Shown piece after piece: positions 9,136-17,117 of a DNA stretch of 49,026 nt (its first letter is position 1; every line of letters begins with the position of its first letter). Source of the stretch: JANWHF01 sp036276235. Its GTDB lineage: Bacteria > Planctomycetota > Phycisphaerae > Tepidisphaerales > Tepidisphaeraceae. The notes under the pieces are model-generated. The model had not been told where the DNA came from. It did not search any database and saw only the letters and a list, made by a program, of their open reading frames with translations. A program made the translations under genes and the position numbers. The stretch lies in NCBI GenBank assembly GCA_036276235.1, contig DATBDZ010000413.1, forward strand, positions 1-49,026, written 5' to 3'.

Positions 9136-10302
9136 ATGAGCAACGCCCGAATTGCCTTACTGATCGAAACGTCCAACGCCTACGCCCGCGGCGTGCTGGA
9201 AGGCGTTACGCAATACATCCACGAGCATGGGCCATGGTCGGTCTATCTTCCCGAGCGCGGCAGGGGAGATGCAGTTTCCGGCTGGCTGCGCGGTTGGAAG
9301 GGGGACGGAATCCTCGCCCGCGCGGAAAATGCCCGAATCGCTCGCGCGATTGCCGCCACGCGATTACCGGCGGTCGATCTGAGCGCGGCAGGGCTGCTGC
9401 CGCGCGCGCCTTGGGTCCACAGCGATGTGCGCGCCGAGGCGGCGGCGGCGTTTAATCATCTTTGGGATCGCGGATTCCGCCGGCTCGGATTCTGCGGCGT
9501 ATCCGACTATCGGTGGTCGCGCTGGCAGTGCGAGGAGTTCACGAAGCTGGCGCGGGAATCGGGTTGCGATTGCCAGGTGTTCGAAAATCCGTTGCCCGCC
9601 GATCGCGCCACAGCGTGGGCCGCCGAGCAGCGGGCGATTTTGCGATGGGTGAAGGGGCTTCCCAAACAAGTCGGGATTTTTGCCTGTTATGACATTCGCG
9701 GCCAGCAGGTGCTGGAGGCTTGCCGCGCGGCGGGCAAGCGCGTGCCGGATGACGTGGCGGTCGTCGGTGTCGATAATGATCCGGTGCGATGCGGGTTATC
9801 CGATCCGCCGCTCTCGAGCGTCATCCCCGATACTCGTCGAGTTGGTTACCAGGCCGCCGAGTTACTCGACGCCATGATGAGCGGCCGGCGCGTCAAGCCG
9901 ATGCCTTATCTGATTGCACCGCTCGGAGTCGTCACCCGCAAATCGACTGATGCGCTGGCGATTGACGATGCCGATGTCAGCGCCGCCGCCCGCTTCATTC
10001 GCGATCATGCCTGCGAGCCGATCGGCGTGAAGCATGTTCTGCGATCGGTGCCGATCTCGCGGCGCGCGCTCGAGCGGCGATTTTTAGGCGCGCTGGGGCG
10101 CACGCCGCACCAGGAGATCCTGCGCTGCCGCATCGACAAAGCGCGGCTGCTGCTTTCCACCACCGATTTGCCGATCAAAGCGATCGCGCAGCGCGTCGGC
10201 GTCGGCAACGCCGAATATTTGAGTGTGATCTTCAAAAGAATCGTCGGCTCAACACCCGCTTCATTTCGCCGGCAACACATGCGCGGATCGCTGCGGCGCT
10301 AA
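9136..10302 (+). CDS. XylR-like transcriptional regulator (periplasmic-binding-protein-like domain + AraC HTH)
   Basis: A 388-residue regulator with two parts. Residues 1-280 resemble a LacI-type sugar-binding fold: ALLIETSNAYARGVLEGV at the start, GFRRLGFCGV, and PDDVAVVGVDNDP with SSVIPDTRRVGYQAAELLD. Residues 285-388 are an AraC/XylS DNA-binding domain with SRRALERRFLGALGRTPHQEI and the second helix-turn-helix IKAIAQRVGVGNAEYLSVIFKR. This combination is common in planctomycetes. The gene is divergent from the deaminase gene and probably controls the leftward peptide/hydroxyproline genes. The effector, perhaps hydroxyproline or a peptide, cannot be read from sequence. Confidence 0.9.
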   Translation: MSNARIALLIETSNAYARGVLEGVTQYIHEHGPWSVYLPERGRGDAVSGWLRGWKGDGILARAENARIARAIAATRLPAVDLSAAGLLPRAPWVHSDVRAEAAAAFNHLWDRGFRRLGFCGVSDYRWSRWQCEEFTKLARESGCDCQVFENPLPADRATAWAAEQRAILRWVKGLPKQVGIFACYDIRGQQVLEACRAAGKRVPDDVAVVGVDNDPVRCGLSDPPLSSVIPDTRRVGYQAAELLDAMMSGRRVKPMPYLIAPLGVVTRKSTDALAIDDADVSAAARFIRDHACEPIGVKHVLRSVPISRRALERRFLGALGRTPHQEILRCRIDKARLLLSTTDLPIKAIAQRVGVGNAEYLSVIFKRIVGSTPASFRRQHMRGSLRR

Positions 10303-10430
10303 TCGATGCTTCGGTGTCCCTGTTCAGAAAGTGCGGCAGACATCGCCTGCCCGACGCACCGCATTCGATCGTGGTGCGGGCGCCGCCCGCAGCTTTTGTG
10401 CTTCGAAGTTGAGCCGGACGCATGAACGCA

Positions 10431-10480
10431 ACGGCCGCGACGCATGATTCGAGAAATCTCGAATCGCGCGCCGCGGCCGT
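10431..10480. terminator. hairpin between convergent genes
   Basis: The outer arms ACGGCCGCG (10431-10439) and CGCGGCCGT (10472-10480) enclose an inner perfect stem GATTCGAG-AAAT-CTCGAATC (10446-10465). It lies between the ends of the regulator gene and the HMA gene, as expected for a two-way terminator, although no clear T-tract follows. Confidence 0.55.
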
Positions 10481-10510
10481 GTGTTATCAATCGACGATTG
10501 CTGCGGTGAA

Positions 10511-11026
10511 CTATTTCACCTTCACATGGAAGCCGGCGTCGTTGAATTCCTGAACGAGCTTGGTTTCGTCAAAATCGCCCGCAACGGGGAAGCTGGTCGC
10601 CTTAGAGGCAACGACTGCCGACGCGCCGGGGACTTTCTTAATCGTGTCGTTGATGGACGTCGTGCACTTATTGCAGCAGTTGTGGATGTCCGAGACGGTT
10701 GCCGTCTGGACCTTGCCAGCCTTGGCGCCGCTGTCATCCTTCACGGTCGCGCCGGTCACCTTGCCGAAATAGCCGGCGGCAAGCAGCGCATCGACTGCCT
10801 TCTGGGCGCTGGCTTCATCCTTGGCGGTGATGGTGATCTTGCCACCCTTCTGATCGCAGGTCGCCTTGGCGCCGTCAACCTTGGCGACGGCCTCGTTCAC
10901 GCCTTTAACGCAGTTGTTGCAGCAGAGGTGGGTCTTCTCGACGGTGGCGGTCGCATCGGCAAGCGCGATCGAAGAAAGCGCCATGGGTGCGAGCAATCCA
11001 AAAACACGAAGTGCGGTTCGATACAT
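10511..11026 (-). CDS. secreted protein with two heavy-metal-associated (HMA)-like domains
   Basis: A 171-residue exported protein. AGGAG lies six bases before the ATG, and a signal peptide of about 23 residues ends in IALA. Two HMA-like beta-alpha-beta-beta-alpha-beta units follow, at about residues 25-90 and 105-170. Instead of the usual MxCxxC metal site each has HLCCNNC and HNCCNKC, i.e. a CCxxC arrangement preceded by His. The likely role is periplasmic binding of copper or another soft metal, but the altered site makes metal and affinity uncertain. There is no metal ATPase or regulator next to it; its neighbours are the convergent regulator gene and, upstream, ruvA. Confidence 0.8.
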   Translation of the reverse strand: MYRTALRVFGLLAPMALSSIALADATATVEKTHLCCNNCVKGVNEAVAKVDGAKATCDQKGGKITITAKDEASAQKAVDALLAAGYFGKVTGATVKDDSGAKAGKVQTATVSDIHNCCNKCTTSINDTIKKVPGASAVVASKATSFPVAGDFDETKLVQEFNDAGFHVKVK

Positions 11027-11217
11027 GCGAAGCTCCTTTGTTGGAAGAATTGGACCGGCGGATCATATCGCAATCGCTCGGAGAGTAAAAGCGCGAAGGG
11101 TGGATCACGCTTTTATGCTGGACGCTCGGTCGGAACTGATCGCAACAATTGATAGTGCGGGGTGTAGCGGGAGACTCAGACGGGGACTTCCTCTGTGTTG
11201 CAGGTTTGCGCTCAGAA

Positions 11218-11342
11218 CCCTCTTGCCTGTACTCAGGGGAGAGGGCAGGGTGAGGGGACGGTGCGCCAGTTGGCGAAGTACGCTCACTGGCGCATCCCTG
11301 TCCCCTCACCCCAGCCCTCTCCCCTGAGTACAGGGGAGAGGG
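11218..11342. repeat. REPIN-like element, GAGAGGG family, copy D (different core)
   Basis: The two palindromes are like those of the other copies (left arm degenerate: CCCTCTTGCCTGTACTCAGG). The core is different and is itself partly palindromic (GCGCCAGTTGGCG...CACTGGCGC). It lies in the 400-bp gap between the HMA gene start and the end of ruvA, where no other gene is apparent. Confidence 0.75.
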
Positions 11343-11429
11343 AGAAGGCGCGCACGGCGCCTGCATGGGCGCGACACGACACCATAGCGACCGGGCGTCA
11401 CAGGACTGTATTCCGCGCACCTCGAGCGC

Positions 11430-12065
11430 TCACCCCCGGTCATTCCGCATGCGAAGCATCTCATGGACGAAGGCATCGGTCGTTTTCAGATCGGGCGCGG
11501 ATTGTCTGACGCGATCGAGCAGTTGCTCGGCATCGGTTCTCCGCTCGCCCAAAGCCATCAGCGTGGCGATGGCATCTTCCTCAACCGGCAATCGGCGGCC
11601 GCGCGGTTGCATCGCCTTGCCCTTCGCGTCGAGGGGCGTGGCGAAGCGCGCGGCTTTTCCGGCCAGCTCCGCGATGATCTGCTCGGCCATGCGCTTCCCG
11701 ATCTGCGGCAGGCCGACCAGAAAGCGCGAGTCGCGGCTTTCAATGGCCTGCGCGATCTCTCCGGCGGGCAGCGCCAGCGCCTTGAGGGCCTTACGCGGGC
11801 CGATTCCTTTGACGGTGATGAAAAGCTGGAAGAAGGCTTTATCCTGGGCTTGCAGAAACCCGATCAGCCGCGGCTCAAGATTGCCGCCGGATGCGTCGCC
11901 CTCGATGTACATCACGGTGTGAAACGTCAACTCACTGCCGATGGCATCCCGCAGCAGCGGCAAATCCGCGGCGGCGATCAGCATCTCGCACATCAGCGGG
12001 CCCACCTGCAAATGAATGCGGTCCTCATCAACGCGCCGAAGTTCGCCGGTCAAAGCTGAGATCAT
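11430..12065 (-). CDS. ruvA: Holliday junction branch migration protein RuvA
   Basis: A 211-residue protein that would bind Holliday junctions and load the RuvB helicase. The ATG overlaps the ruvC stop as ATGA, so translation is coupled. It has an OB-like N-terminal domain beginning MISALTGELRRV, two helix-hairpin-helix motifs (VKGIGPRKALKAL and VGLPQIGKRMAEQII), a variable linker rich in Lys/Arg and the C-terminal RuvB-binding three-helix domain (EEDAIATLMALGERRTDAEQ). Length is normal. ruvB is not adjacent in this window. Confidence 0.95.
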   Translation of the reverse strand: MISALTGELRRVDEDRIHLQVGPLMCEMLIAAADLPLLRDAIGSELTFHTVMYIEGDASGGNLEPRLIGFLQAQDKAFFQLFITVKGIGPRKALKALALPAGEIAQAIESRDSRFLVGLPQIGKRMAEQIIAELAGKAARFATPLDAKGKAMQPRGRRLPVEEDAIATLMALGERRTDAEQLLDRVRQSAPDLKTTDAFVHEMLRMRNDRG

Positions 12066-12577
12066 GCTCGGGATTGTACCGATCGCGGTGTCATCGCGCG
12101 CAGGCGATCCAAATGCATTCCGCAGCAAAGCGCCACCGCCAGCGCGTCGGCGACATCCGGCGGCTCGGGCGGCGTGGGCAGATTCCATTGCATCTGGATT
12201 GCCTTCTGCATCTGGATCTTGCTCGCGTGCCCGTTTCCCGACACCGCCTGCTTGATTCGATTGGAGGAGAATTGCTCGATCTGAATTTCGCGCTTGCGGG
12301 CGGCGAGGATGATGACGCCGCGCGCGTGGCCCATGAGGATCGCTGTGCGCGGGTGGGCGTAGTGTGCGTAGAGTTGCTCGACAGCGCAAATCGCCGGCTT
12401 GTGTTCGATCAGCAGGGCATCAAGTTCGGCCTCAAGTTCGACCAGACGATCAGCCAGTGGCTGTTTTGCGTTGAGTCGAATGACCCCGCCGTCAATGAGC
12501 CTGGGCCGCATGGGGCGGTAGTCGATCAGGCCGTAGCCGGTGATCTTGAGGCCGGGATCGATGCCTAATAAAAGCAT
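12062..12577 (-). CDS. ruvC: crossover junction endodeoxyribonuclease RuvC
   Basis: A 171-residue nuclease that resolves Holliday junctions. The chosen ATG gives the standard N terminus MLLLGIDPGLKITGYG with the first catalytic Asp in GIDPG. The second acidic residue is in CAVEQLYAHY and the last pair in PPDVADALAVAL, as in the RNase H-like RuvC fold. It overlaps ruvA by four bases. The start lacks a clear Shine-Dalgarno sequence (the leader is C-rich). Upstream is an octamer hairpin array separating it from cysS. Confidence 0.95.
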   Translation of the reverse strand: MLLLGIDPGLKITGYGLIDYRPMRPRLIDGGVIRLNAKQPLADRLVELEAELDALLIEHKPAICAVEQLYAHYAHPRTAILMGHARGVIILAARKREIQIEQFSSNRIKQAVSGNGHASKIQMQKAIQMQWNLPTPPEPPDVADALAVALCCGMHLDRLRAMTPRSVQSRA

Positions 12578-12597
12578 AGGGGGGTGGGAAGAGTGAT

Positions 12598-12718
12598 CAG
12601 AAGGCACGAAGGCACGGAGGCACGAAGGCACGGAGGCACGAAGGCACGAAGGGAAAAGCGGGGAGCTCTTTTTCCTTCCCTTCGTGCCTTTGTGCCTAGG
12701 TGCCTTCGTGCCTCTTCA
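12598..12718. repeat. tandem octamer hairpin array (AAGGCACG)
   Basis: About seven head-to-tail copies of AAGGCACG/GAGGCACG (12601-12655) are followed by a short spacer and four inverted copies (CGTGCCTT type, 12680-12715). The arms can fold into a long hairpin. It ends about 5-8 bp from the cysS stop codon (cysS is transcribed towards it) and lies upstream of ruvC. It is one of six such arrays in the window, and the only octamer. Confidence 0.75.
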
Positions 12719-12722
12719 GTGT

Positions 12723-14228
12723 TCATTCTTTTCGCCATTCTGTTCCTCCCGCCCGGTCTTCCAGCGTGATTCCGATTTCGGTCAGGCCTTTGCGGATGGA
12801 ATCGGCCAGGGCGAAGTTCTTCGTGGCGCGGGCCTCCTGGCGGAGCTTGATGATCAACGCCATGAGCTGGCCGGGGAGCGGGTCGGCCTTGGCCGGGGCG
12901 GCGGCTCGCGTGCTGAAGAAGCCGAGCACGCCCGCAAGATTGCGGACCGTTTGCCCGCCGGCGACGGCAGCCGCAATCAACTCTGAGTTTCGCGATCGCT
13001 CCAGATCATTGCGCTCGATGAAGGCGTTCACCTCGCCCGCCATCTCGTGCAGGGCGGCAATCGCGCCTGCCGTGTTGAAGTCGTCGTCCATCATCTCCAG
13101 ATACTTCATTTTCAACGCCAACACATTTTTCGCGAAGCTCGCGTGATCGGTTTCCAGCAACGCGCTGGCGGCACGATCCATATCGTCTCCCTTTTCGGGC
13201 AGCGGATGACCGGTGAGCCGCTGGACGCGCTCAAAGAGACGGAGAAAAGTGGAGAGGCCTTTCTTTGATGCGGCTACGACTTCTTCGCCAGAGTCGATCG
13301 GCGAGCGATAGTGCGTGCTCAAATACAGATAGCGCACCAGATCAGCGCCCATGCTCGCGATCATGTCGCGCGCATCGCGAACGTTCCCCAGGCTTTTGCT
13401 TTCCTTCTCGTCCTTCCATTCGCCGCTGGCGAGCTTGGTCTTCACGCGGGTCAGGCCGTTGTGCATCCAGTATTTGACGAAAGGCTTATCCGTACTCGAT
13501 TCGCTTTGGGCCAGTTCGTTCTCGTGATGCGGGAACATGAGATCCATCCCGCCGCCGTGAATGTCGAGCGTCTCGCCCAAGTACTTGATGCTCATGGCGG
13601 TGCATTCGATGTGCCAACCGGGGCGGCCCTTGCTCCAGGGAGAATCCCACATCGGCTCGCCGGGCTTGGCGGATTTCCAGAGGGCGAAGTCCGCCGCGTT
13701 GCGCTTGCCCGCGCCCTCGAGATCGCGCGTGCCGGCTTCCTGCTGCTCGGTCGTGCGATGCGAAAGCTTCCCATAATCCGGATCGCTGGCGACATTAAAC
13801 CAGACATTCCCCTCGGCGACGTACGCATGCCCCTTGGCAATCAGATTCTGAATGATCTGAACGATCTCCGTCATGTGCTCGGAGGCTTTGGGGAAGCGAT
13901 CGATCGAATCGACGCCGAGCTGCGCGAGGCAATCCAAATAGTCGCGTGTGCACTTCTCGGCGACCGCCTGCGTGGAAGTATTCTGTGCCGCGGCTTCGTG
14001 GATAATCTTGTCGTCCACGTCCGTGATGTTGACGACCCAGGTGACCTGATATCCCTTGTAAACCAGGTATCGCTTCACCGCATCGAAAATCACCGGCCCA
14101 ACCATATGCCCCATGTGCGGCGGCTTGTAGACGGTCGGCCCGCACAAATACATCCCCACATGCCCCGGCTTCACCGGCTGAAACAGTTCTTTCTGCTTCG
14201 AAAGCGTATTGTAAACGCGAAGACTCAT
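12723..14228 (-). CDS. cysS: cysteinyl-tRNA synthetase
   Basis: A 501-residue class I aminoacyl-tRNA synthetase that charges tRNA-Cys. The start at 14228 gives MSLRVYNTLSKQKELFQP; an in-frame ATG nine codons upstream is less like the family. Visible motifs are the zinc-ligand Cys in YLCGPTVY, the HIGH-type PHMGHMVGP, NITDVDDKI, GWHIECTAMS, HHENELAQSE and the C-terminal helical anticodon-binding region. The second signature loop reads KESKSLGN, so the usual Met of KMSKS is Glu; the ATP-contacting lysines are kept. It is divergent from the small gene at 14309. Confidence 0.95.
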   Translation of the reverse strand: MSLRVYNTLSKQKELFQPVKPGHVGMYLCGPTVYKPPHMGHMVGPVIFDAVKRYLVYKGYQVTWVVNITDVDDKIIHEAAAQNTSTQAVAEKCTRDYLDCLAQLGVDSIDRFPKASEHMTEIVQIIQNLIAKGHAYVAEGNVWFNVASDPDYGKLSHRTTEQQEAGTRDLEGAGKRNAADFALWKSAKPGEPMWDSPWSKGRPGWHIECTAMSIKYLGETLDIHGGGMDLMFPHHENELAQSESSTDKPFVKYWMHNGLTRVKTKLASGEWKDEKESKSLGNVRDARDMIASMGADLVRYLYLSTHYRSPIDSGEEVVAASKKGLSTFLRLFERVQRLTGHPLPEKGDDMDRAASALLETDHASFAKNVLALKMKYLEMMDDDFNTAGAIAALHEMAGEVNAFIERNDLERSRNSELIAAAVAGGQTVRNLAGVLGFFSTRAAAPAKADPLPGQLMALIIKLRQEARATKNFALADSIRKGLTEIGITLEDRAGGTEWRKE

Positions 14229-14308
14229 GCGCCAGATAGTACGGACGGGCGGCACCGGCTTCCAGCCCGCCCAAGCCCACCGTCGCGGGAGTAAGAGGAG
14301 TTATGAAG

Positions 14309-14548
14309 ATGGCTACCCCAAGATCAAAAGAGAAAGCCGCACATGTCGAAGCGGATTATCTGCAACTGGTGAGGCAGTTCCCGCTTAAGCCGCTTACTTC
14401 CCGTCGTGAGTTCGAACGAGCCGGGAAGATTCTTGACCACTACAACGGGCGCGAAGACCTCACTACTGGTGAGCGGGATTATGTCGCCGCACTTGCGCGC
14501 TTTGTGGAAGACTTCGAGCAGAAACAAGCAACCGCCTCGGTCAGGTAG
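14309..14548 (+). CDS. small protein like the N-terminal domain of HigA-type antitoxins, without HTH
   Basis: A 79-residue protein. AGGAG eight bases before the ATG at 14309 favours this start over one two codons upstream. The pattern YLQLVRQFPLKPLTSRREFERAGKI...LTTGERDYVAALARFVEDFE strongly resembles the N-terminal helical region of HigA/XRE antitoxins in planctomycetes and other phyla. The protein stops where the helix-turn-helix domain would begin, and no HTH is encoded in the following bases in any frame. No HigB-like toxin gene is adjacent. It may be a stand-alone adaptor or a decayed antitoxin. Confidence 0.6.
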   Translation: MATPRSKEKAAHVEADYLQLVRQFPLKPLTSRREFERAGKILDHYNGREDLTTGERDYVAALARFVEDFEQKQATASVR

Positions 14549-14725
14549 AATCTTTGTGTCTGTCCTCTCCGGTCCCGTGGCACCGCAGCTCGACTCGCCT
14601 GAAAGATTTTCGACAAAATCCGGGCCGCTTCCAACTCCCAGGCGCAACCTTGATAATAGTTTGGGCGGGTGCTTGACTGAGCAATTTTGCAGAGACAGAA
14701 ACCTGTCCGAAGAGGAGTTGAACCG

Positions 14726-16060
14726 GTGGCTCGATACATCTGTTGCCTCACGTTGCTTTTATCGGGCGCGGCAAGTTTCGCCGCGCCGGCTGTGTCGTTC
14801 GATTGGCCGCAATGGCAGGGGCCGGATCGCGACGCCGTTCAGAAGGAAACCGGATTGCTGAAGACCTGGCCCAGACAAGGCCCGCCGCTGGCTTGGAAGA
14901 TTGGTGAACTTGGCGGCGGCTACAGCGCGCCGTCGATCGCCGCGGGGCGAATCTTCGGCATGAGCCGGCGCGACGGCAAAGATGTTGTCTGGGCGTTGTC
15001 GGAAAAGGACGGCAAACCGCTTTGGTCAACGCCGCTGGAAGCGGCTCCGGCTCAAGGGATGCCGCAAGGCGAAGAGGGGCCCGCAGGCACGCCGACGGTG
15101 GACGGAGATCGGCTCTACGTCATCTGCAGCGGCGGCGAGATTGGCTGCCTTTCGGTTGCGGATGGAAAAGTCGTCTGGCACAAGAGCATGGCCACGGATT
15201 TCGGCGGAGCCGTCCCGACTTGGAACTACCGCGAATCGCCGCTCGTCGATGGGGATAAAGTGATCTGCACGCCCGGCGCCAGCGACGCCATGATGGTCGC
15301 GCTGGATAAACTCACCGGCAAAACCATTTGGAAAACTCAGATGGCTGGCAGCGGAAGCGCCGCCGGCAGCGGGAGCCGGCCCGGGCCCGGCGGGGGGACG
15401 TTTCGGGAATCGGGCGCAAGCTATTCATCGGCCATCGCGTTCGATTTCGCCGGCCAACGCCAATACGCGCAGATGACCTCCAAGGCGCTGATCGGCGTGG
15501 CCGCGGCCGACGGAAAGCTCCTGTGGCAATATGCCAAACCGGCCAATTCCAGTGGCATCAACTGCACCACGCCGATCTATCACGACGGCATGGTCTTCGC
15601 CACCTCCGCATACGCCGCCGGCGCCGGCGTCGTGAAGCTCATCAAAACCCCAGCCGGCGGCATCAACGTCTCCGAAGTCTGGTTCTCCCGAAAAATGCAG
15701 AACCACCACGGGGGCGTCATTCTCCTGGACGGATCTCTCTACGGCGCCAACGGCGGCAATGAAGGCGGTGCCGCGCTTTGCATGGATTTCAAAACCGGCG
15801 ACATCCTCTGGAATCAGCGAAACGATGCAACCGCCGCCAAGGGTTCGATGGCGTTCGCCGATGGGCGCATCTACTACCGCGGCGAAGATGGCGCGATGCT
15901 CCTGATCGACCCAAGCCCACGGCAATACATCGAACGCGGCCGCTTCCAGGAGCCGGACCGCAGCGAGGCGCCGAATTGGACGCATCCGGTCATTGCTAAC
16001 GGCAAGCTCTATTTGCGGGATCAGAACGTGCTGCTGTGTTACGATATCAAAGCGAAATAG
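14726..16060 (+). CDS. exported PQQ-like beta-propeller repeat protein
   Basis: A 444-residue exported protein. The start is read as GTG at 14726 because AGAGGAG lies eight bases upstream and a signal peptide (ARYICCLTLLLSGAASFA) begins there. The mature part starts DWPQWQGPDRDA and carries repeated propeller blades with the PQQ-type pattern, e.g. DGKPLWSTPL, DGKVVWHKSM, TGKTIWKTQM, DGKLLWQYA and TGDILWNQR. Related planctomycete proteins are annotated as outer-membrane assembly (BamB-like) or PQQ-binding proteins; no PQQ dehydrogenase signature is obvious, so no enzymatic role is claimed. A glycine-rich insert lies near residues 208-225. Confidence 0.85.
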   Translation: MARYICCLTLLLSGAASFAAPAVSFDWPQWQGPDRDAVQKETGLLKTWPRQGPPLAWKIGELGGGYSAPSIAAGRIFGMSRRDGKDVVWALSEKDGKPLWSTPLEAAPAQGMPQGEEGPAGTPTVDGDRLYVICSGGEIGCLSVADGKVVWHKSMATDFGGAVPTWNYRESPLVDGDKVICTPGASDAMMVALDKLTGKTIWKTQMAGSGSAAGSGSRPGPGGGTFRESGASYSSAIAFDFAGQRQYAQMTSKALIGVAAADGKLLWQYAKPANSSGINCTTPIYHDGMVFATSAYAAGAGVVKLIKTPAGGINVSEVWFSRKMQNHHGGVILLDGSLYGANGGNEGGAALCMDFKTGDILWNQRNDATAAKGSMAFADGRIYYRGEDGAMLLIDPSPRQYIERGRFQEPDRSEAPNWTHPVIANGKLYLRDQNVLLCYDIKAK

Positions 16061-16152
16061 CATCGCGACGCGTCTTTCGCTTTGCGCGAGACGCACCTAC
16101 AATTTTAAGCGTAAGTCCGCAGACTCCAGTGCCCCAGAGGATGGCCAAAGCG

Positions 16153-16782
16153 ATGCCAGTAACCTTCGAGGATCGGGTGACTCTTACCAACATCAGTTGG
16201 GGTTTTTACCAAGCGATGCTACGCGAAATCGGGGACGGGCACGTGCGCCTTACATTCGATCAAGGAAGGCTTGAGATCATGTCACCCTCCGGCTTTCACG
16301 AGGATGTCAAAAAGTCGATTGCCCGCCTTCTCGAAGCGTATGCAGATGAGGCCGGGATCGTCCTCGAAGGACTCGGCTCGACAACATATTCGCGCGAGGA
16401 CCTTCAAAAGGGCTTGGAACCGGATGAATGCTATTACATCGCAAATGCTCCCGCAATAATCGGCAAGCGGGAGCTCGACCTGGCGGTGGACCCACCGCCG
16501 GACCTAGCCATCGAAGTTGATATCTCGCCGCCGGGCGTCGCGCGTCAGCCGATCTATGCGGCGCTGGGCGTGCCTGAGATATGGCGTTACGACGGCCGGC
16601 GGCTTGTTTGCCTCCATCGTCACACAGAGCCAGCGACCGGGCCACGATACGTTCCCGCCGACAAGAGCCTATCATTCCCGCAGCTATCGCTCGCGGATTT
16701 TAACCGGTTCATCGAAATCGCGATCAGCCAAGGTCAGTCCGCGGCGGTGCGCGAACTCCGCCAGTGGATGAGATCGAAATGA
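16153..16782 (+). CDS. Uma2 family (DUF820) putative restriction endonuclease-like protein
   Basis: A protein of about 209 residues with the PD-(D/E)xK-like Uma2 fold. It has the typical N terminus (VTLTNISWGFYQAMLREIGDG), RLEIMSPSGFHEDV, ARLLEAYADEAGIVLEGLGSTTY, EPDECYYIAN and the catalytic-type PPDLAIEVDIS, then VPEIWRYDGRRLVCL. An in-frame ATG four codons upstream (16141) has AGAGG directly against it, so the ATG at 16153 is preferred. Uma2 proteins are abundant in planctomycetes and cyanobacteria and their role is unknown; no partner gene is visible. Confidence 0.85.
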   Translation: MPVTFEDRVTLTNISWGFYQAMLREIGDGHVRLTFDQGRLEIMSPSGFHEDVKKSIARLLEAYADEAGIVLEGLGSTTYSREDLQKGLEPDECYYIANAPAIIGKRELDLAVDPPPDLAIEVDISPPGVARQPIYAALGVPEIWRYDGRRLVCLHRHTEPATGPRYVPADKSLSFPQLSLADFNRFIEIAISQGQSAAVRELRQWMRSK

Positions 16783-16787
16783 GCGAT

Positions 16788-16816
16788 CCTGACACCCGTG
16801 AATTGCGGTTGTCAGG
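16788..16816. terminator. hairpin between convergent genes
   Basis: Arms CCTGACACCCG (16788-16798) and CGGTTGTCAGG (16806-16816) pair with one mismatch around a 7-base loop. It sits exactly between the stop codons of the Uma2 gene and the leftward small gene, fitting a shared terminator. Confidence 0.6.
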
Positions 16817-16818
16817 GT

Positions 16819-17109
16819 CTAGTCTTCGACAATCAGTTTCACGTGCTGGATATCGTGCGCGTACTTCACGGCACGGTCGATAATCGCCAACCGCTCCTCG
16901 TTGCTGACCGGCGATTGAGCGCCATCAGAGTTAGACCAGGTGGTCATTGAGCTGGCGCTCATGCGATAGCCGTTGGTCCATGTCCAGATCATGCTCGTGC
17001 GGCGGGTCGCTTCGATGTAGTGAAGCGTTTCGCCGCGGAACTCGGCGTCGAATTCATACTTGTCAGCCAACCCGTGCGGAGCGCCGGATTGAGATGTCGT
17101 GTCAGACAT
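16819..17109 (-). CDS. small hypothetical protein downstream of ispF
   Basis: A soluble protein of 96 residues without signal peptide or membrane segment, family not recognised. Its middle has an aromatic, beta-prone stretch (LHYIEATRRTSMIWTWTNGYRM) and its end a helix-like acidic segment (NEERLAIIDRAVKYAHDIQHVKLIVED). It starts 8 bases after the ispF stop codon on the same strand, so it is probably co-transcribed with ispF. Function unknown. Confidence 0.6.
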   Translation of the reverse strand: MSDTTSQSGAPHGLADKYEFDAEFRGETLHYIEATRRTSMIWTWTNGYRMSASSMTTWSNSDGAQSPVSNEERLAIIDRAVKYAHDIQHVKLIVED

Positions 17110-17117
17110 GTCGCATC

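Noticed and set aside
14549..14725. Missing HTH half of the HigA-like protein by frameshift
   Set aside because: None of the three forward frames after the stop encodes an HTH-like pattern, so a simple frameshift does not explain the short protein.
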